A DNA stretch of 64,000 nt from Planotetraspora thailandica (lineage in GTDB: Bacteria; Actinomycetota; Actinomycetes; Streptosporangiales; Streptosporangiaceae), in the NCBI RefSeq assembly GCF_016863335.1, contig NZ_BOOR01000050.1:1-64000 (forward strand), in the 5' to 3' direction. Made by a program: the position numbers and the translations under genes. Shown here one piece after another: positions 44,366-53,500 of this stretch. A model generated the notes under the pieces. It was given only the letters and a program-made list of their open reading frames with translations, searched no databases and was not told the DNA's origin. The number at the start of each line of letters is the position of its first letter. Within the stretch, counting starts at the first letter, position 1.

Positions 44366-45181
44366 ATGAAGGGCCCTCTTGGCGAGTTCCTTCGCGCCCG
44401 GCGCGAGCTCGTGTGCGCTGATCAAGTGGGGATGACGGCCGGGGACCGACGGCGGACGCCTGGGTTGCGCCGCGACGAGGTGGCAATGCTGGCCCAGGTC
44501 AGCGTCGACTACTACATCCGGCTGGAACAGGGCAGAGAACGCCACCCATCGGATCAGGTCCTCGACGCTCTGGCGCAAGCCCTCCGACTCGAGCCCGAGG
44601 CCACCGAGCACCTGCATCGACTCGCCCATGCCCAGGCGCGCAAGCGCGGGCCGGTCGACCAGGTCGATCCGAACCTGCTTCGCCTTGTCCAGGGGTGGGA
44701 CCACACACCGGCGTTCATCGTGAACCGCCGATGCGACGTGCTCGCCAGGAACTCACTGTCCGAAGCCGTCTGCGGGTGGCTGGAACACAGCGACAACCTG
44801 CTGCGAATGATCTTCCTCAACCCCGCGTCGCAGGAGCTCCTGCAGACGCACTGGGAGCAGGAGGCCTCTTCGCACGTGGCCCACCTTCACGCCATGGCGG
44901 GAGCCGACTACGACGACCCGTTTCTGGTCGAACTGGTCGAGGAGCTCTCGCTCGTGAGCGGGCACTTCCGCCGGATGTGGGCTCGCCACGATGTACGGGC
45001 CAGGAGCCGGGAGACCGTGCGCGTCCACCACCCCGACGTCGGCGAACTGACGCTTCGTTTCGAAGGGTTCAGCGCCAACAGCACCCCCGGCCAAAGTCTC
45101 GTCATCGGCCACACCGACCCCGGCAGCCCGTCCGCCGACGCCCTGGCCCAACTGGGCCGGCTCACCCTCAACAGGAGTTGA
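44366..45181 (+). CDS. XRE-family regulator with MmyB-like ligand domain
   Basis: The 271-residue protein has an N-terminal helix-turn-helix (about 5-75): LGEFLRARRELV, TPGLRRDEVAMLAQVSVDYYIRLEQGRERHPS. The rest is the MmyB-like PAS-type domain: NLLRLVQGWDHTPAFIVNRR, DVLARN, and the closing VHHPDVGELTLRFEGFSANS..LVIGHTDPGSPS. Such proteins in actinobacteria often sit beside SDR or oxidoreductase genes and bind fatty or hydrophobic ligands. The start at 44366 lies close behind a TA-rich segment (GTGCCTACTCT), so the mRNA may be nearly leaderless. Its target may be the neighbouring SDR pair. Confidence 0.92.
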   Translation: MKGPLGEFLRARRELVCADQVGMTAGDRRRTPGLRRDEVAMLAQVSVDYYIRLEQGRERHPSDQVLDALAQALRLEPEATEHLHRLAHAQARKRGPVDQVDPNLLRLVQGWDHTPAFIVNRRCDVLARNSLSEAVCGWLEHSDNLLRMIFLNPASQELLQTHWEQEASSHVAHLHAMAGADYDDPFLVELVEELSLVSGHFRRMWARHDVRARSRETVRVHHPDVGELTLRFEGFSANSTPGQSLVIGHTDPGSPSADALAQLGRLTLNRS

Positions 45182-45247
45182 TCGGAGCCGCCCCAAATTG
45201 GGAGCCGCTCGCGGTTGGCGGGTCAGGTGACGGCGAGATCGCCGTGC

Positions 45248-45793
45248 TCAGCCCAGCAGGGTGATGATCTCGTCCACGGTGCCGGTCTCCCCGATCTTGG
45301 GGAAGATCCGCTCGACGCTGTGCCGGTGGATGACCTCGTCCGGGTCGGTCACCGCGTCGGTGGCCACCACCACGTGATAGCCGTGGTCGCGGCCGGAGCG
45401 CGCGGTGGACTCGACACCGGAGCCGGTCGCCACTCCGGCGAGGACGATCTGGGTGACGCCCAGATCGCGCAGGTAGGTGTCCAGGCCGGTGTCGTGGAAC
45501 GCGCTGACCCGCCGCTTGGTCACCCGGATGTCGGTCGGCGCGGCGTCCAGCTCGTCCATCAGCTCGGCGAAGTCGGCCGGCAGCGTCCGGGTCCGCATGG
45601 CCGAGGCGACCTCGGTGCGCCCGGTCGCGCCGTCGGTGACGTTCACCAGAACGACGGGCAGGTTGTGTTCGCGGAACGCCCGGGCGAGACAAGAAGCGCG
45701 TTCGGCGACGCTCGGGGGCACCGCGCCGGCGATGCCCTTCTGCAGGTCGATGACGACCAGGGCGGGCTTGGGATCGATGGTGCTGACGGTCAT
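45248..45793 (-). CDS. Isochorismatase-fold hydrolase lacking the nucleophile Cys
   Basis: The 181-residue protein keeps the fold: ALVVIDLQKGI with Asp16, VTKRRVSAFHDTGLD with Lys93, and GVATGSGVESTAR where cysteine hydrolases have a catalytic Cys. Here that position is Gly126. True isochorismatases also lack the Cys, but nicotinamidases and amidases need it, so this enzyme either has an isochorismatase-like vinyl ether activity or is a binding protein. Its ATG overlaps the stop of the upstream MFS exporter by 4 bases, so the two are coupled. Confidence 0.86.
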   Translation of the reverse strand: MTVSTIDPKPALVVIDLQKGIAGAVPPSVAERASCLARAFREHNLPVVLVNVTDGATGRTEVASAMRTRTLPADFAELMDELDAAPTDIRVTKRRVSAFHDTGLDTYLRDLGVTQIVLAGVATGSGVESTARSGRDHGYHVVVATDAVTDPDEVIHRHSVERIFPKIGETGTVDEIITLLG

Positions 45794-47484
45794 GCTTTCC
45801 CCTTCTCGGGTCGAGGGCGGCCGCGCAGGGCGGACGCGAGGGCGGCGAGCAGCGCCAGGGCGGCGCCGACGGCGAAGACCACGACAAGTCCGTCGTGGAA
45901 CGCCGACGAGATCAGGTGGGGGAAGAACTGCCGGCCGGTGAGGTCCGCCACCTGGCCGGCCGACAGGGACGACAGCGCGCCGGTCGGCTGCAGCAGGTGC
46001 TGGATCGGGTTGATGCCGAGCTGCGCCGCGAACAGGGTGGCGACCGGCGGCAGGCCGGCCACCTGGTGCGCGACGGCGGCGGACACGCCGTGCTGCTGCA
46101 GGCCGGTGTTCAGTGCGTCCGGCAGCGAACTGGCCAGCCCGGCGATCATCAGTGCGAAGAACACGCCGATCGAGAGCGCGGTGCCCGAGTTCTGGAACGT
46201 CGAGCGCATCCCCGACGCCGCCCCGCGTTGTCGCGCCGGCACGCTACCCATGATCGACGACGAGTTGGGCGAGCCGAACATGCCGCTCGCCACGCCGTTC
46301 AGCGCGATCAGCACGGCGAAGCTCCAGTAACTGAAGTCCGTGGGCAGGAGTATCAATCCGACGAAGGTGGCCGCGAAGAGGATGGAACCCCAGGTGGCGA
46401 GGCCGCGGGAGCCGAACCGGTCGGACAGGTACCCGGACACCGGCCCGGCCAGCAGGAACCCGGCGGTCAGCGGCAGCAGGAAGATACCTGCCCACAAAGG
46501 CGCGTCGATGTAGTCATAGCCGTGCAGCGGCAGCCAGATCCCCTGCAGCCAGATGATCAGGATGAACTGCATGCCGCCGCGGCCGATCGAGATGGCGAGG
46601 CCGGCGAGATTGCCGGCGGTGAACGCCCGCAGCCGGAACAGGCTCAGCTCGATCATCGGCGCCGCGACCCGCGTCTCGATGAGCAAGAAGACCGCCAGCA
46701 GGGCGATCCCGCTGAAGCCGAGCCCGAGCACGAGCGGGTTCGTCCACCCCATCGTGTGCGCACCGTAGGGCTGCAGACCGTAGGTGACCGCGACCAGAAG
46801 CGCGCTCAGCCCGATGCCGAACGTGGCGTTGCCCCACCAGTCGACGCGACCGCCGCCGCGCTGCCCGGTCTCGCGGAGCTTGCGGTAGGCCCAGGCCGTC
46901 CCGAAGATGCCGACCGGCACGTTGACCCAGAAAACCGCGCGCCAGTCCCACGCCGTGAGCAGGCCTCCCGCCACCAGCCCGATGAACATGCCGGCCAGCG
47001 CCGCGACCTGGTTGATGCCGAGGGCGAAGCCACGCTGCTCGGCCGGGAACGCGTCGGTGAGGATGGCGGCGGAGTTCGCCTGCAGCATCGAGCCGCCGAC
47101 CGCTTGCAGCAGCCGCCAGCCAATCAGCCACAGGGCGCCGTGGGCGCCGAGGAACGGATCGAAGGAGAGCAGTACGGACGCCACCGTGAAGACGGCGAAT
47201 CCGGCGTTGTAGATGCGCACGCGACCGTACATGTCGCCGAGGCGGCCGACGCTGACGACGAGCACCGCCTGCACCAGGCGATACCCCATGATCATCCAGA
47301 GTAGGTAGGCGATGCTGCCCGGCGCGAGCGGGTCGAGGCGGATGCCGTTGAAGATCGCGGGGAGGGCGATCAGGACGATCGAGCCGTCCAGCGCCGACAT
47401 GAACACGGCCGCGGTCGTGTTGGTCAGCGCGGTCCACTTGTAGCGATCGTGCTGCTGAGGTGAAGTTCCGACATCTACTACCAC
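45790..47484 (-). CDS. MFS drug exporter, DHA2 family (14 membrane segments)
   Basis: The 564-residue inner-membrane protein starts NTTAAVFMSALDGSIVLIAL, the DHA2 motif D1 (LDxTIVNVALP) in altered form. VVSVGRLGDMYGRVRIYNAG is motif A, and WRAVFWVNVPVG is the motif C region WRWIFLINVPIG. About 14 segments follow. Such proteins export drugs by proton antiport. The GTG start at 47484 is close to the MarR operator palindromes at 47499-47521. It diverges from MarR and is translationally coupled to the isochorismatase-fold gene, a typical arrangement for inducible drug efflux. Confidence 0.9.
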   Translation of the reverse strand: MVVDVGTSPQQHDRYKWTALTNTTAAVFMSALDGSIVLIALPAIFNGIRLDPLAPGSIAYLLWMIMGYRLVQAVLVVSVGRLGDMYGRVRIYNAGFAVFTVASVLLSFDPFLGAHGALWLIGWRLLQAVGGSMLQANSAAILTDAFPAEQRGFALGINQVAALAGMFIGLVAGGLLTAWDWRAVFWVNVPVGIFGTAWAYRKLRETGQRGGGRVDWWGNATFGIGLSALLVAVTYGLQPYGAHTMGWTNPLVLGLGFSGIALLAVFLLIETRVAAPMIELSLFRLRAFTAGNLAGLAISIGRGGMQFILIIWLQGIWLPLHGYDYIDAPLWAGIFLLPLTAGFLLAGPVSGYLSDRFGSRGLATWGSILFAATFVGLILLPTDFSYWSFAVLIALNGVASGMFGSPNSSSIMGSVPARQRGAASGMRSTFQNSGTALSIGVFFALMIAGLASSLPDALNTGLQQHGVSAAVAHQVAGLPPVATLFAAQLGINPIQHLLQPTGALSSLSAGQVADLTGRQFFPHLISSAFHDGLVVVFAVGAALALLAALASALRGRPRPEKGKA

Positions 47485-47498
47485 TCAACGCAACCTAA

Positions 47499-47521
47499 CC
47501 TTGCAAGGCTGGGTTTGCAAG
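47499..47521. promoter_or_regulatory. MarR operator: CCTTGCAAGG and TTTGCAAG
   Basis: A perfect 10-bp palindrome (47499-47508) and a second partial copy (47514-47521) lie in the 52-base gap between the exporter and the MarR gene, covering both promoters. The shared TTGCAA core fits a MarR dimer site. Confidence 0.62.
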
Positions 47522-47536
47522 TTTAGGATTCTAAAT

Positions 47537-47971
47537 ATGCAAAGAGCCAAGGCGCGTGAGGTGGCGGCGGCGATGCTGATGAGCGTCAGCCTGCTCAAGC
47601 GGCGGATCCGCGACATCACGGGTGACGGGACCCTCACCAGTCCGGAGTTGAGGGTCCTCTCGCGGCTCGATCGCGCCGGCCCGGCGACGACGGCCGACCT
47701 GGCGCGACGAGAGCAGATCACCCCGCAGGCGATGGGTGCGACCGTGGCGCTGTTGGAAGGGCGGGGCTTCGTCGCCCGCTCGCCCGATCCGCAGGACGGG
47801 CGTCGCGTCATCCTGACGCCGACGAAGGAGGGCGAGCACGCGCTGCACTCGGGACGCAGCGCGCTCGCTGACCGGTTCACCGATACTCTGCTCGCCGCCT
47901 TCGACGACGACGAGATCGAGGTGCTGCGCGCCGCGGCCCCGCTGATCGAGCGATTGGCCGAGCAGATGTGA
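47537..47971 (+). CDS. MarR-family transcriptional regulator
   Basis: The 144-residue protein has the MarR winged helix: LTSPELRVLSRLDRAGPATT, ADLARREQITPQAMGATVALLEGRGFVARSPDPQDGRRVIL with the DGR wing motif. Long helices at both ends form the dimer. ATG at 47537 is taken; an upstream in-frame TTG at 47501 lies in the operator. It diverges from the MFS exporter with TTGCAA palindromes between, so it likely represses that exporter and itself. Confidence 0.9.
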   Translation: MQRAKAREVAAAMLMSVSLLKRRIRDITGDGTLTSPELRVLSRLDRAGPATTADLARREQITPQAMGATVALLEGRGFVARSPDPQDGRRVILTPTKEGEHALHSGRSALADRFTDTLLAAFDDDEIEVLRAAAPLIERLAEQM

Positions 47972-48079
47972 CGCGAATGCGCCCCAAGCCCGAGCGCGAC
48001 CGGTAGCAGCGGGAATCTACGTTGTAAAGGGCCGGGCTCTGCGCGTAGATCATCTCGCTTGGGTGGCAGCATTGGGTGC

Positions 48080-48811
48080 ATGGAGCCGGGTGTCCACGCC
48101 CGCGGGGGAGGGCCAGCTCAGGGGCAGACGGCCGGGGTATCACGGGCGGGCGGCTGCGGCACATGCCCCGAAGATCTCGTCTTGGCCGTGCGCGCAGCGG
48201 GCGTCCGTGACGAGCGCGTGTTAGAGGCTGTGCGTGACACGCCGCGTGCCGGCTTCGTGCCCGCTGAGTACGCCTCGGACGCCTGCTACGACGAGCCCAT
48301 CCCGATCGGTCACGGGCTGGTGACCACCCAGCCGTCGTTGTCGGCGAGGATGATCGACGGCCTCGGCCTCACCGGGAGCGAACACGTGTTGGAGGTCGGC
48401 ACCGGCCTTGGCTATCAGACCGCTCTGCTCGCCCGGCTGTCCGCCGATGTGGTCAGCGTCGAGTGGTGGCCGGACCTGGCGCGGCAGGCGCGGCGCAATC
48501 TGGCCCGGCTGGACATCGGCAACGTTGAGGTGCTCGACGGGGACGGCACCTGCGGCGTCCCGGACCGAGCGCCCTTCGACGCCGTCGTCGTGTCGGCCGC
48601 GTTTCCCGAGGTGCCCCCGCCGCTGGCCGAGCAACTCGAGCCGGGCGGGCGCCTCGTGCAGCCGATCGGGCCTGGCGGGCAGGAGGAGGTGATCGTCTTC
48701 GGGCACGCCCCCCACGGCCTGGAGCGGCGGCGGGTGCTCACCCCTGCCAGATTCGTCCGCCTGCGCGGCCGGTACGGATTCCCCGGCGGAGATGATGACG
48801 GCCTTCGATGA
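48080..48811 (+). CDS. pcm: Protein-L-isoaspartate O-methyltransferase-like protein
   Basis: The 243-residue protein matches PCMT repair enzymes: RDTPRAGFVPAEYASDACYDEPIPIGHGLVTTQPSLSARMID is the N-terminal block, VLEVGTGLGYQTALLARLS is the SAM motif I, VVSVEWWPDLARQARRNL the second, and DAVVVSAAFPEVPPPLAEQL then LEPGGRLVQPIG the post motifs. It would methylate isoaspartyl residues in damaged proteins using S-adenosylmethionine. ATG 48080 was taken; the first 30 residues are Gly-rich and variable, so a later start is possible. Confidence 0.86.
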   Translation: MEPGVHARGGGPAQGQTAGVSRAGGCGTCPEDLVLAVRAAGVRDERVLEAVRDTPRAGFVPAEYASDACYDEPIPIGHGLVTTQPSLSARMIDGLGLTGSEHVLEVGTGLGYQTALLARLSADVVSVEWWPDLARQARRNLARLDIGNVEVLDGDGTCGVPDRAPFDAVVVSAAFPEVPPPLAEQLEPGGRLVQPIGPGGQEEVIVFGHAPHGLERRRVLTPARFVRLRGRYGFPGGDDDGLR

Positions 48812-48941
48812 GTCGGCCGGCACGGCCACCACCACTGACAGGCCTTCGTCGACGGCGTCGGCAAAGGTGTCAGGTGCGGGGCGGAACCTCCGGACGATGC
48901 CCCCGCGCTCTCGGTCGGTGGGTGGTTCCCCGGAACGTGAA

Positions 48942-48982
48942 GGACTCCTGGTAGGAGCGGGAGCCAGTCCTACCAGGAGTCC
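48942..48982. terminator. Hairpin between convergent pcm and SDR genes
   Basis: Perfect 15-bp stem (arm GGACTCCTGGTAGGA) with an 11-base loop, in a 306-base gap that holds no gene, between the pcm-like gene and the end of the SDR gene on the other strand. It is likely a two-way terminator. Confidence 0.7.
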
Positions 48983-49117
48983 GGGTGCACGTATCGCCCC
49001 AGTGCCAGTACTCGTCATGCCCTGCTCATGGCCGGGGCGGTGCTGGGCCGGGACGGGGCAGGGGTGCGCTGCCACCGTGCTCGTCACTGGGCCTGCGACC
49101 GGCGTCGCGGCGCTGGG

Positions 49118-49855
49118 TCAGCCGGTCGCCGCCATCGCGGCGAAGTCCCGGGCGACCTGCGGGTAGATCAGGTTCTGATCGTTGCTCAGGCCTGCCTTGA
49201 TGTTCCGGGTGAAGTCGTCGATCAGGACCTCGGGTTGGCCGGCCTCCAACGCGTCAAGTCCCGCCCGGGCCACCGAGCGCGGATCGATCTTGTCGGCGTC
49301 GACGCCGGCTGACATGTCGGTGTCGACGTAGCCGGCGTGCACGCCCAGGACCTCGGTGCCCTGGCCGGCGAGCTGGGACCGGGCGGCGTTGGTGTAGTTC
49401 CACGCGGCGGCCTTCGAGGCCGAGTAGGTGGTCATCCACGGCGCGCCGACGAACGAGACGACCGAGAGCATGTTGACGAACGCGCCGCCGCCGTTGCGGG
49501 CGAGCACCGGGGCGAACGCCGAGGTCATTGAGATGAGGGCGATGTAGTTGGTCTCGATCTGCCGGCGGGCCTCCTGCGCTGAGGCCTGCAGCGGGAAGTC
49601 GCGGGTCAGGACGCCGGCGTTGTTGACGACCAGCGACACGTCGGACAGCTTTTCGGCGACGGCCGACACGTGCCCGGGGTCGGTGACGTCGAGGGTGACG
49701 GGGATGATCCGCGGGTCGCTGACCCTGACGCTGTCGGCATTCCGCGCGCCGGCGTAGACGGTGCCGGCGCCACGGGCCAGCAGCTCTCCGACGAACGCGC
49801 TGCCGATGCCGCGGTTGGCCCCGGTCACCAGCGCGACGGCTCCTTCGATCTTCAT
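49118..49855 (-). CDS. Short-chain dehydrogenase/reductase
   Basis: The 245-residue protein has VALVTGANRGIGSAFVGELL as cofactor loop, VVNNAGVLT as the NNAG motif, MLSVVSF with the catalytic Ser and YSASKAAAWN with Tyr and Lys. The ATG at 49855 has GGAGGAACG just upstream; the longer frame from 49891 would run through the operator. It diverges from the TetR gene at 49928. The substrate is unknown; the family members are aldehyde or keto reductases. Confidence 0.93.
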   Translation of the reverse strand: MKIEGAVALVTGANRGIGSAFVGELLARGAGTVYAGARNADSVRVSDPRIIPVTLDVTDPGHVSAVAEKLSDVSLVVNNAGVLTRDFPLQASAQEARRQIETNYIALISMTSAFAPVLARNGGGAFVNMLSVVSFVGAPWMTTYSASKAAAWNYTNAARSQLAGQGTEVLGVHAGYVDTDMSAGVDADKIDPRSVARAGLDALEAGQPEVLIDDFTRNIKAGLSNDQNLIYPQVARDFAAMAATG

Positions 49856-49875
49856 CGTTCCTCCTGAACGAAATT

Positions 49876-49893
49876 GGATGATGGCCGTCATCC
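49876..49893. promoter_or_regulatory. Operator palindrome GGATGA-N6-TCATCC
   Basis: A symmetric repeat with 6-base arms lies between the SDR and TetR starts; a weaker copy of the half-site, GGATG followed by TCATC, starts at 49905. Control by the TetR protein of both genes is inferred from position. Confidence 0.58.
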
Positions 49894-49927
49894 TAACCGC
49901 ATTTGGATGTCGCGTATCATCTAGTTC

Positions 49928-50506
49928 ATGGTGCGCGCATCACAGAGCGAAAAGCAGGCCACGCATGAGCGGATCGTGGCGGAAGCCGCCCGCCAGATCC
50001 GCGAGCGCGGCACCCGCCAGCCGGGGATCGCCGAGATCATGGGAGCCGCCGGCCTGACCCACGGCGGCTTCTACAAGCACTTCGCGTCCCGCGACGAGCT
50101 GATCGCTGCGGCAGCCGAGCAGGCGATGCGGGCCGCAGAGCCCGTCGTCGCCGCGTCCCTGGCCGCGGAGGACCCGCTTGCGGCGTTCACCGACTGGTAC
50201 GTCTCGAGCGCCCATCGCGACGATCCCGGAGACGGGTGCGGGGTCGCCGCGCTCGCCGGCGACGCCGCGCGCGACGGCGCGGTGCGAGGCGCCTACCGGG
50301 CCCAGGTCGCGCGCTACCTCGAATTGCTCCAGGAGATGCTCGGCGATGAGGACCCGGCCCGGCGGCAGCGGGCCGCGGTGACCTTGAGCGCGCTTGTCGG
50401 GGCAGTCGTGATCGCCCGCGCGCTCGGCGACACTCCCACCTCGGACGCGCTGCTGGCGGACGTAGGCGACGCGGTCCGCGAACGGCGACTGCTGCCGGCG
50501 GACTGA
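49928..50506 (+). CDS. TetR-family transcriptional regulator
   Basis: The 192-residue protein has TetR helix-turn-helix residues at about 10-60: ATHERIVAEAARQIRERGTR, GIAEIMGAAGLTHGGFYKHFASRDELI. The C-terminal half includes HRDDPGDGCGVAALAGDAAR, as in TetR proteins of the TetR_C_33-like type that control nearby SDR genes. GTG and ATG starts are close; ATG at 49928 was used. It diverges from the SDR gene with an operator between. Confidence 0.9.
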   Translation: MVRASQSEKQATHERIVAEAARQIRERGTRQPGIAEIMGAAGLTHGGFYKHFASRDELIAAAAEQAMRAAEPVVAASLAAEDPLAAFTDWYVSSAHRDDPGDGCGVAALAGDAARDGAVRGAYRAQVARYLELLQEMLGDEDPARRQRAAVTLSALVGAVVIARALGDTPTSDALLADVGDAVRERRLLPAD

Positions 50507-50572
50507 GGAGTGAAGGCCGCGAGTCCTGCGTCGCCGCGCTCCTTAATTGTGACTCGTCCGTAAGCTGAGGGT

Positions 50573-53500
50573 GTGTCCCCCGCACTGGTCCTGCTTGACG
50601 GCGTCCGATGGCGGGGTCTGCGTGTGGTCGGCGATCGCGCGCAGACCCTGCTGGCAGTGCTCGCCATGCACGGGCGTACAGGGGTCGGTGACGAGCGCCT
50701 GGTCGAGGAGTTGTGGCCCGACGAGGCGCCGGCCAATCCGACGAAGGCGCTGCAGGTGGTCGTCTCGCGGACCAGGGCGGCGACGTGCGCCGATGTGGTG
50801 GAACGGATCCCGCGTGGTTACCGGCTCGGGCTGCCCCCTGGTGAGGTGGACGCGCTGCTGCTCGGCGCGCTGGTGGATCAGGCACGGGCCGCGTTGGGCG
50901 AGGACGACATGGCGCTCGCGGGTCGCCGCGCCGAAGAGGCCATGGGTCTCATGGCCGGCGGCTTGGACGGCGCCACCGGTGCACTCGCTGAGCTGAGGCG
51001 CGTCGCAGCAGAGTGGGTGGCCGAGGCGCGACGGGTGACGGCGATCGCGCGGGGCCGGAGCGGCGCTCACGAGGGCGCGCTGCCGCTACTGGAGGAGGTC
51101 GCGGCCGATCGGCCGTACGACGAGGAATTGCTCGCCTGCCTGCTCCGCAGCGAGGCCGCCGTACGCGGTGCCGCCGCGGCTCTGGAGCGCTACGAGCGGT
51201 ATCGCGCGGGCCTGGTCGCGCGGCTCGGCACCGAACCAGGGCCTGGGCTCGCCCGCGTGTACGCCGAACTCCTCGCCGCAGATCGGCCGGTGCGCGAGGG
51301 CATCCTGTTCGACGGTTCCTCGCTGCTCGGCCGTGACGGCGACATCCGTGCGGTGCACGCCCTGGTGCAGACCAACCGGGTGGTCTCCATCATCGGTCCC
51401 GGCGGGCTGGGCAAGACGCGGCTTGCTCATGTCATCGGCAGGAACGCCGCGCAGCCCGTCGCTCACTTCGTCGAACTCGTCGGCGTCTCCTCGCCGGAGG
51501 GCGTGGTGGGCGAGGTGGGTTCGGCGCTCGGGGTTCGGGACTCGGTCAGCGGGCGTCGTGCCCTGACGGCCGAGCAGCGCTCCGACGTGCGCGCGCGGAT
51601 CGCCCAGCATCTCGACCAGGCTCCTGCGCTGCTGATCCTCGACAACTGCGAGCACGTGATCGAGGCCGTGGCCGACCTGGTGGCGTTCTTGTCCGTGACG
51701 ACCCGCGACCTGCGGGTGCTCATCACCTCACGCGCCCCCTTGTCGATCCCCGCTGAACGCGTCTACCTGCTCGGCGAGCTGCCCACGGGCGATGCGGTGG
51801 AGTTGTTCCGCCAGCGCGCCACGGCCGCCCGCCCGGGTGTGCGGATCGACGAGGGAACGGTCGAGGAGGTCGTCGCCCGCCTCGACGGCCTGCCGCTCGC
51901 GATCGAGCTGGCCGCGGCCAAAGTGCGGGTGATGTCGGTGGAGGAGATCGCGCGGCGCCTGGCGGACCGGTTCGCCCTGTTGCGCGGTGGGAACCGTACG
52001 GCCCCCGACCGGCACCAGACGCTGCTCGCGGTCATCGACTGGTCGTGGAACCTGCTGGACGAGCCGGAACGGCAGGCGTTGCGATGGTTGTCGCTGTTCG
52101 GCGACGGTTTCTGCTTGGCCGCGGCCGAGCACGTGCTCGGCCCGGACGCCCTGCACGTCGTGGACGCGCTGACCGAGCAGTCGCTGCTGAGTGTCCGCGA
52201 GGCGACGTACGGCCTGCGCTACCGGATGCTGGAGACCGTCAGGGAGTTCGGGCGGATGCGGCTGAAGGAAGCCGGCGAGGAAGCGCCTGCTCGGGCGGCG
52301 CAGCGGGCCTGGGCGACGGCCTACGCCCTCGAACACGCCTCCGAGCTGTTCGGCCCGGCGCAGTTCGCGGCGGTCGACGCGTTGCGCGCCGAGGAGAGCA
52401 ACCTCGCCGATCTGCTCCGGCAGGCTCTCGGCGAACCCGATCCCGTCACGACGGTCCAGTTGCTGGCCGGGGTCGGCGCGCTGTGGTCGGTCCGTGGCGA
52501 CCACTCCCGGATCCTCGTTCACCGGGACGCGATCGCGAAGGCGATCACCGGGTGGGTGCCGCCGCCGTACATCGTCGAGGTGACCAGAGCCGCCCTGCTG
52601 ATCACAATCATGAACACCATGATCATCACTGATCGCCCCGGCGGGCCGCTGCGCGACCTCCTCCGTACGCTGCCCACCAGCGAGGGGGCGGATCCCCGCG
52701 TGACGGCGATGGCAACGGTGGTGCTGGCGTGCGACACGGCCGACGAGGCCGACCTGCGCCGGCGGCTGGCGGAGTTGTGCCGGAGCGCCGACCCTGACGT
52801 GGCCTTTGCGGCGACGCAGACGAGCGTCCACGTCTTGGAGAACGCGGGCGACGCGATCGGGGCGATCGAGGCCGCGGAGCGGACCCTGAGGATGCTCCGC
52901 GCTGACGAGGGGCCGTGGTTCGGCGCGATCATGCACGCCTTGCTGGCTCACCTCGTCATGCAGCTCGGCGACCGCCGGCGGGCGGTCGAACACGCGCGGA
53001 CCGCCATCCCGGTGCTGAGCCGGCTCGGCGCCACCGACGACGAGACCCAGCTTCGTGTGGTGTTGCTGATCTCCGCGCTCGCCGACGGCGACCTCGACAT
53101 CGCGGAGGCCGAGTTGGCCGAGATCACCCGGATCAGCGACAACGAGGCGGCGCTCGGTGGCGTGGCGATCGTCTCGTTGTGCGCGGCCGAGCTCGCCCTC
53201 GCCCGCGACGAGACGGCCGCCGCGCTCGCGGAATACCGCCTGGCCGTCCAGCGGGCGCGCGACCTGCGCCTGCCCGGGGTGCAACACGGGGAGCTCACAC
53301 CGTGGACGATCATCACGGAGTCGGTCACCCTGGCGGCATACGCGTACCACGCCCCGCCGGAACACGTCTGGTACGGCGAGGAGCTGTTCTCCGCCGTCCG
53401 GGGCTACGACCTGCTGGGCTTGAGAATCCCCGTCCTCGACTACCCGCTGTGCGGCTCGATGCTCTTCGCGCTCGGCGCCTGGGGGCTGCTGCGGGGTGCC

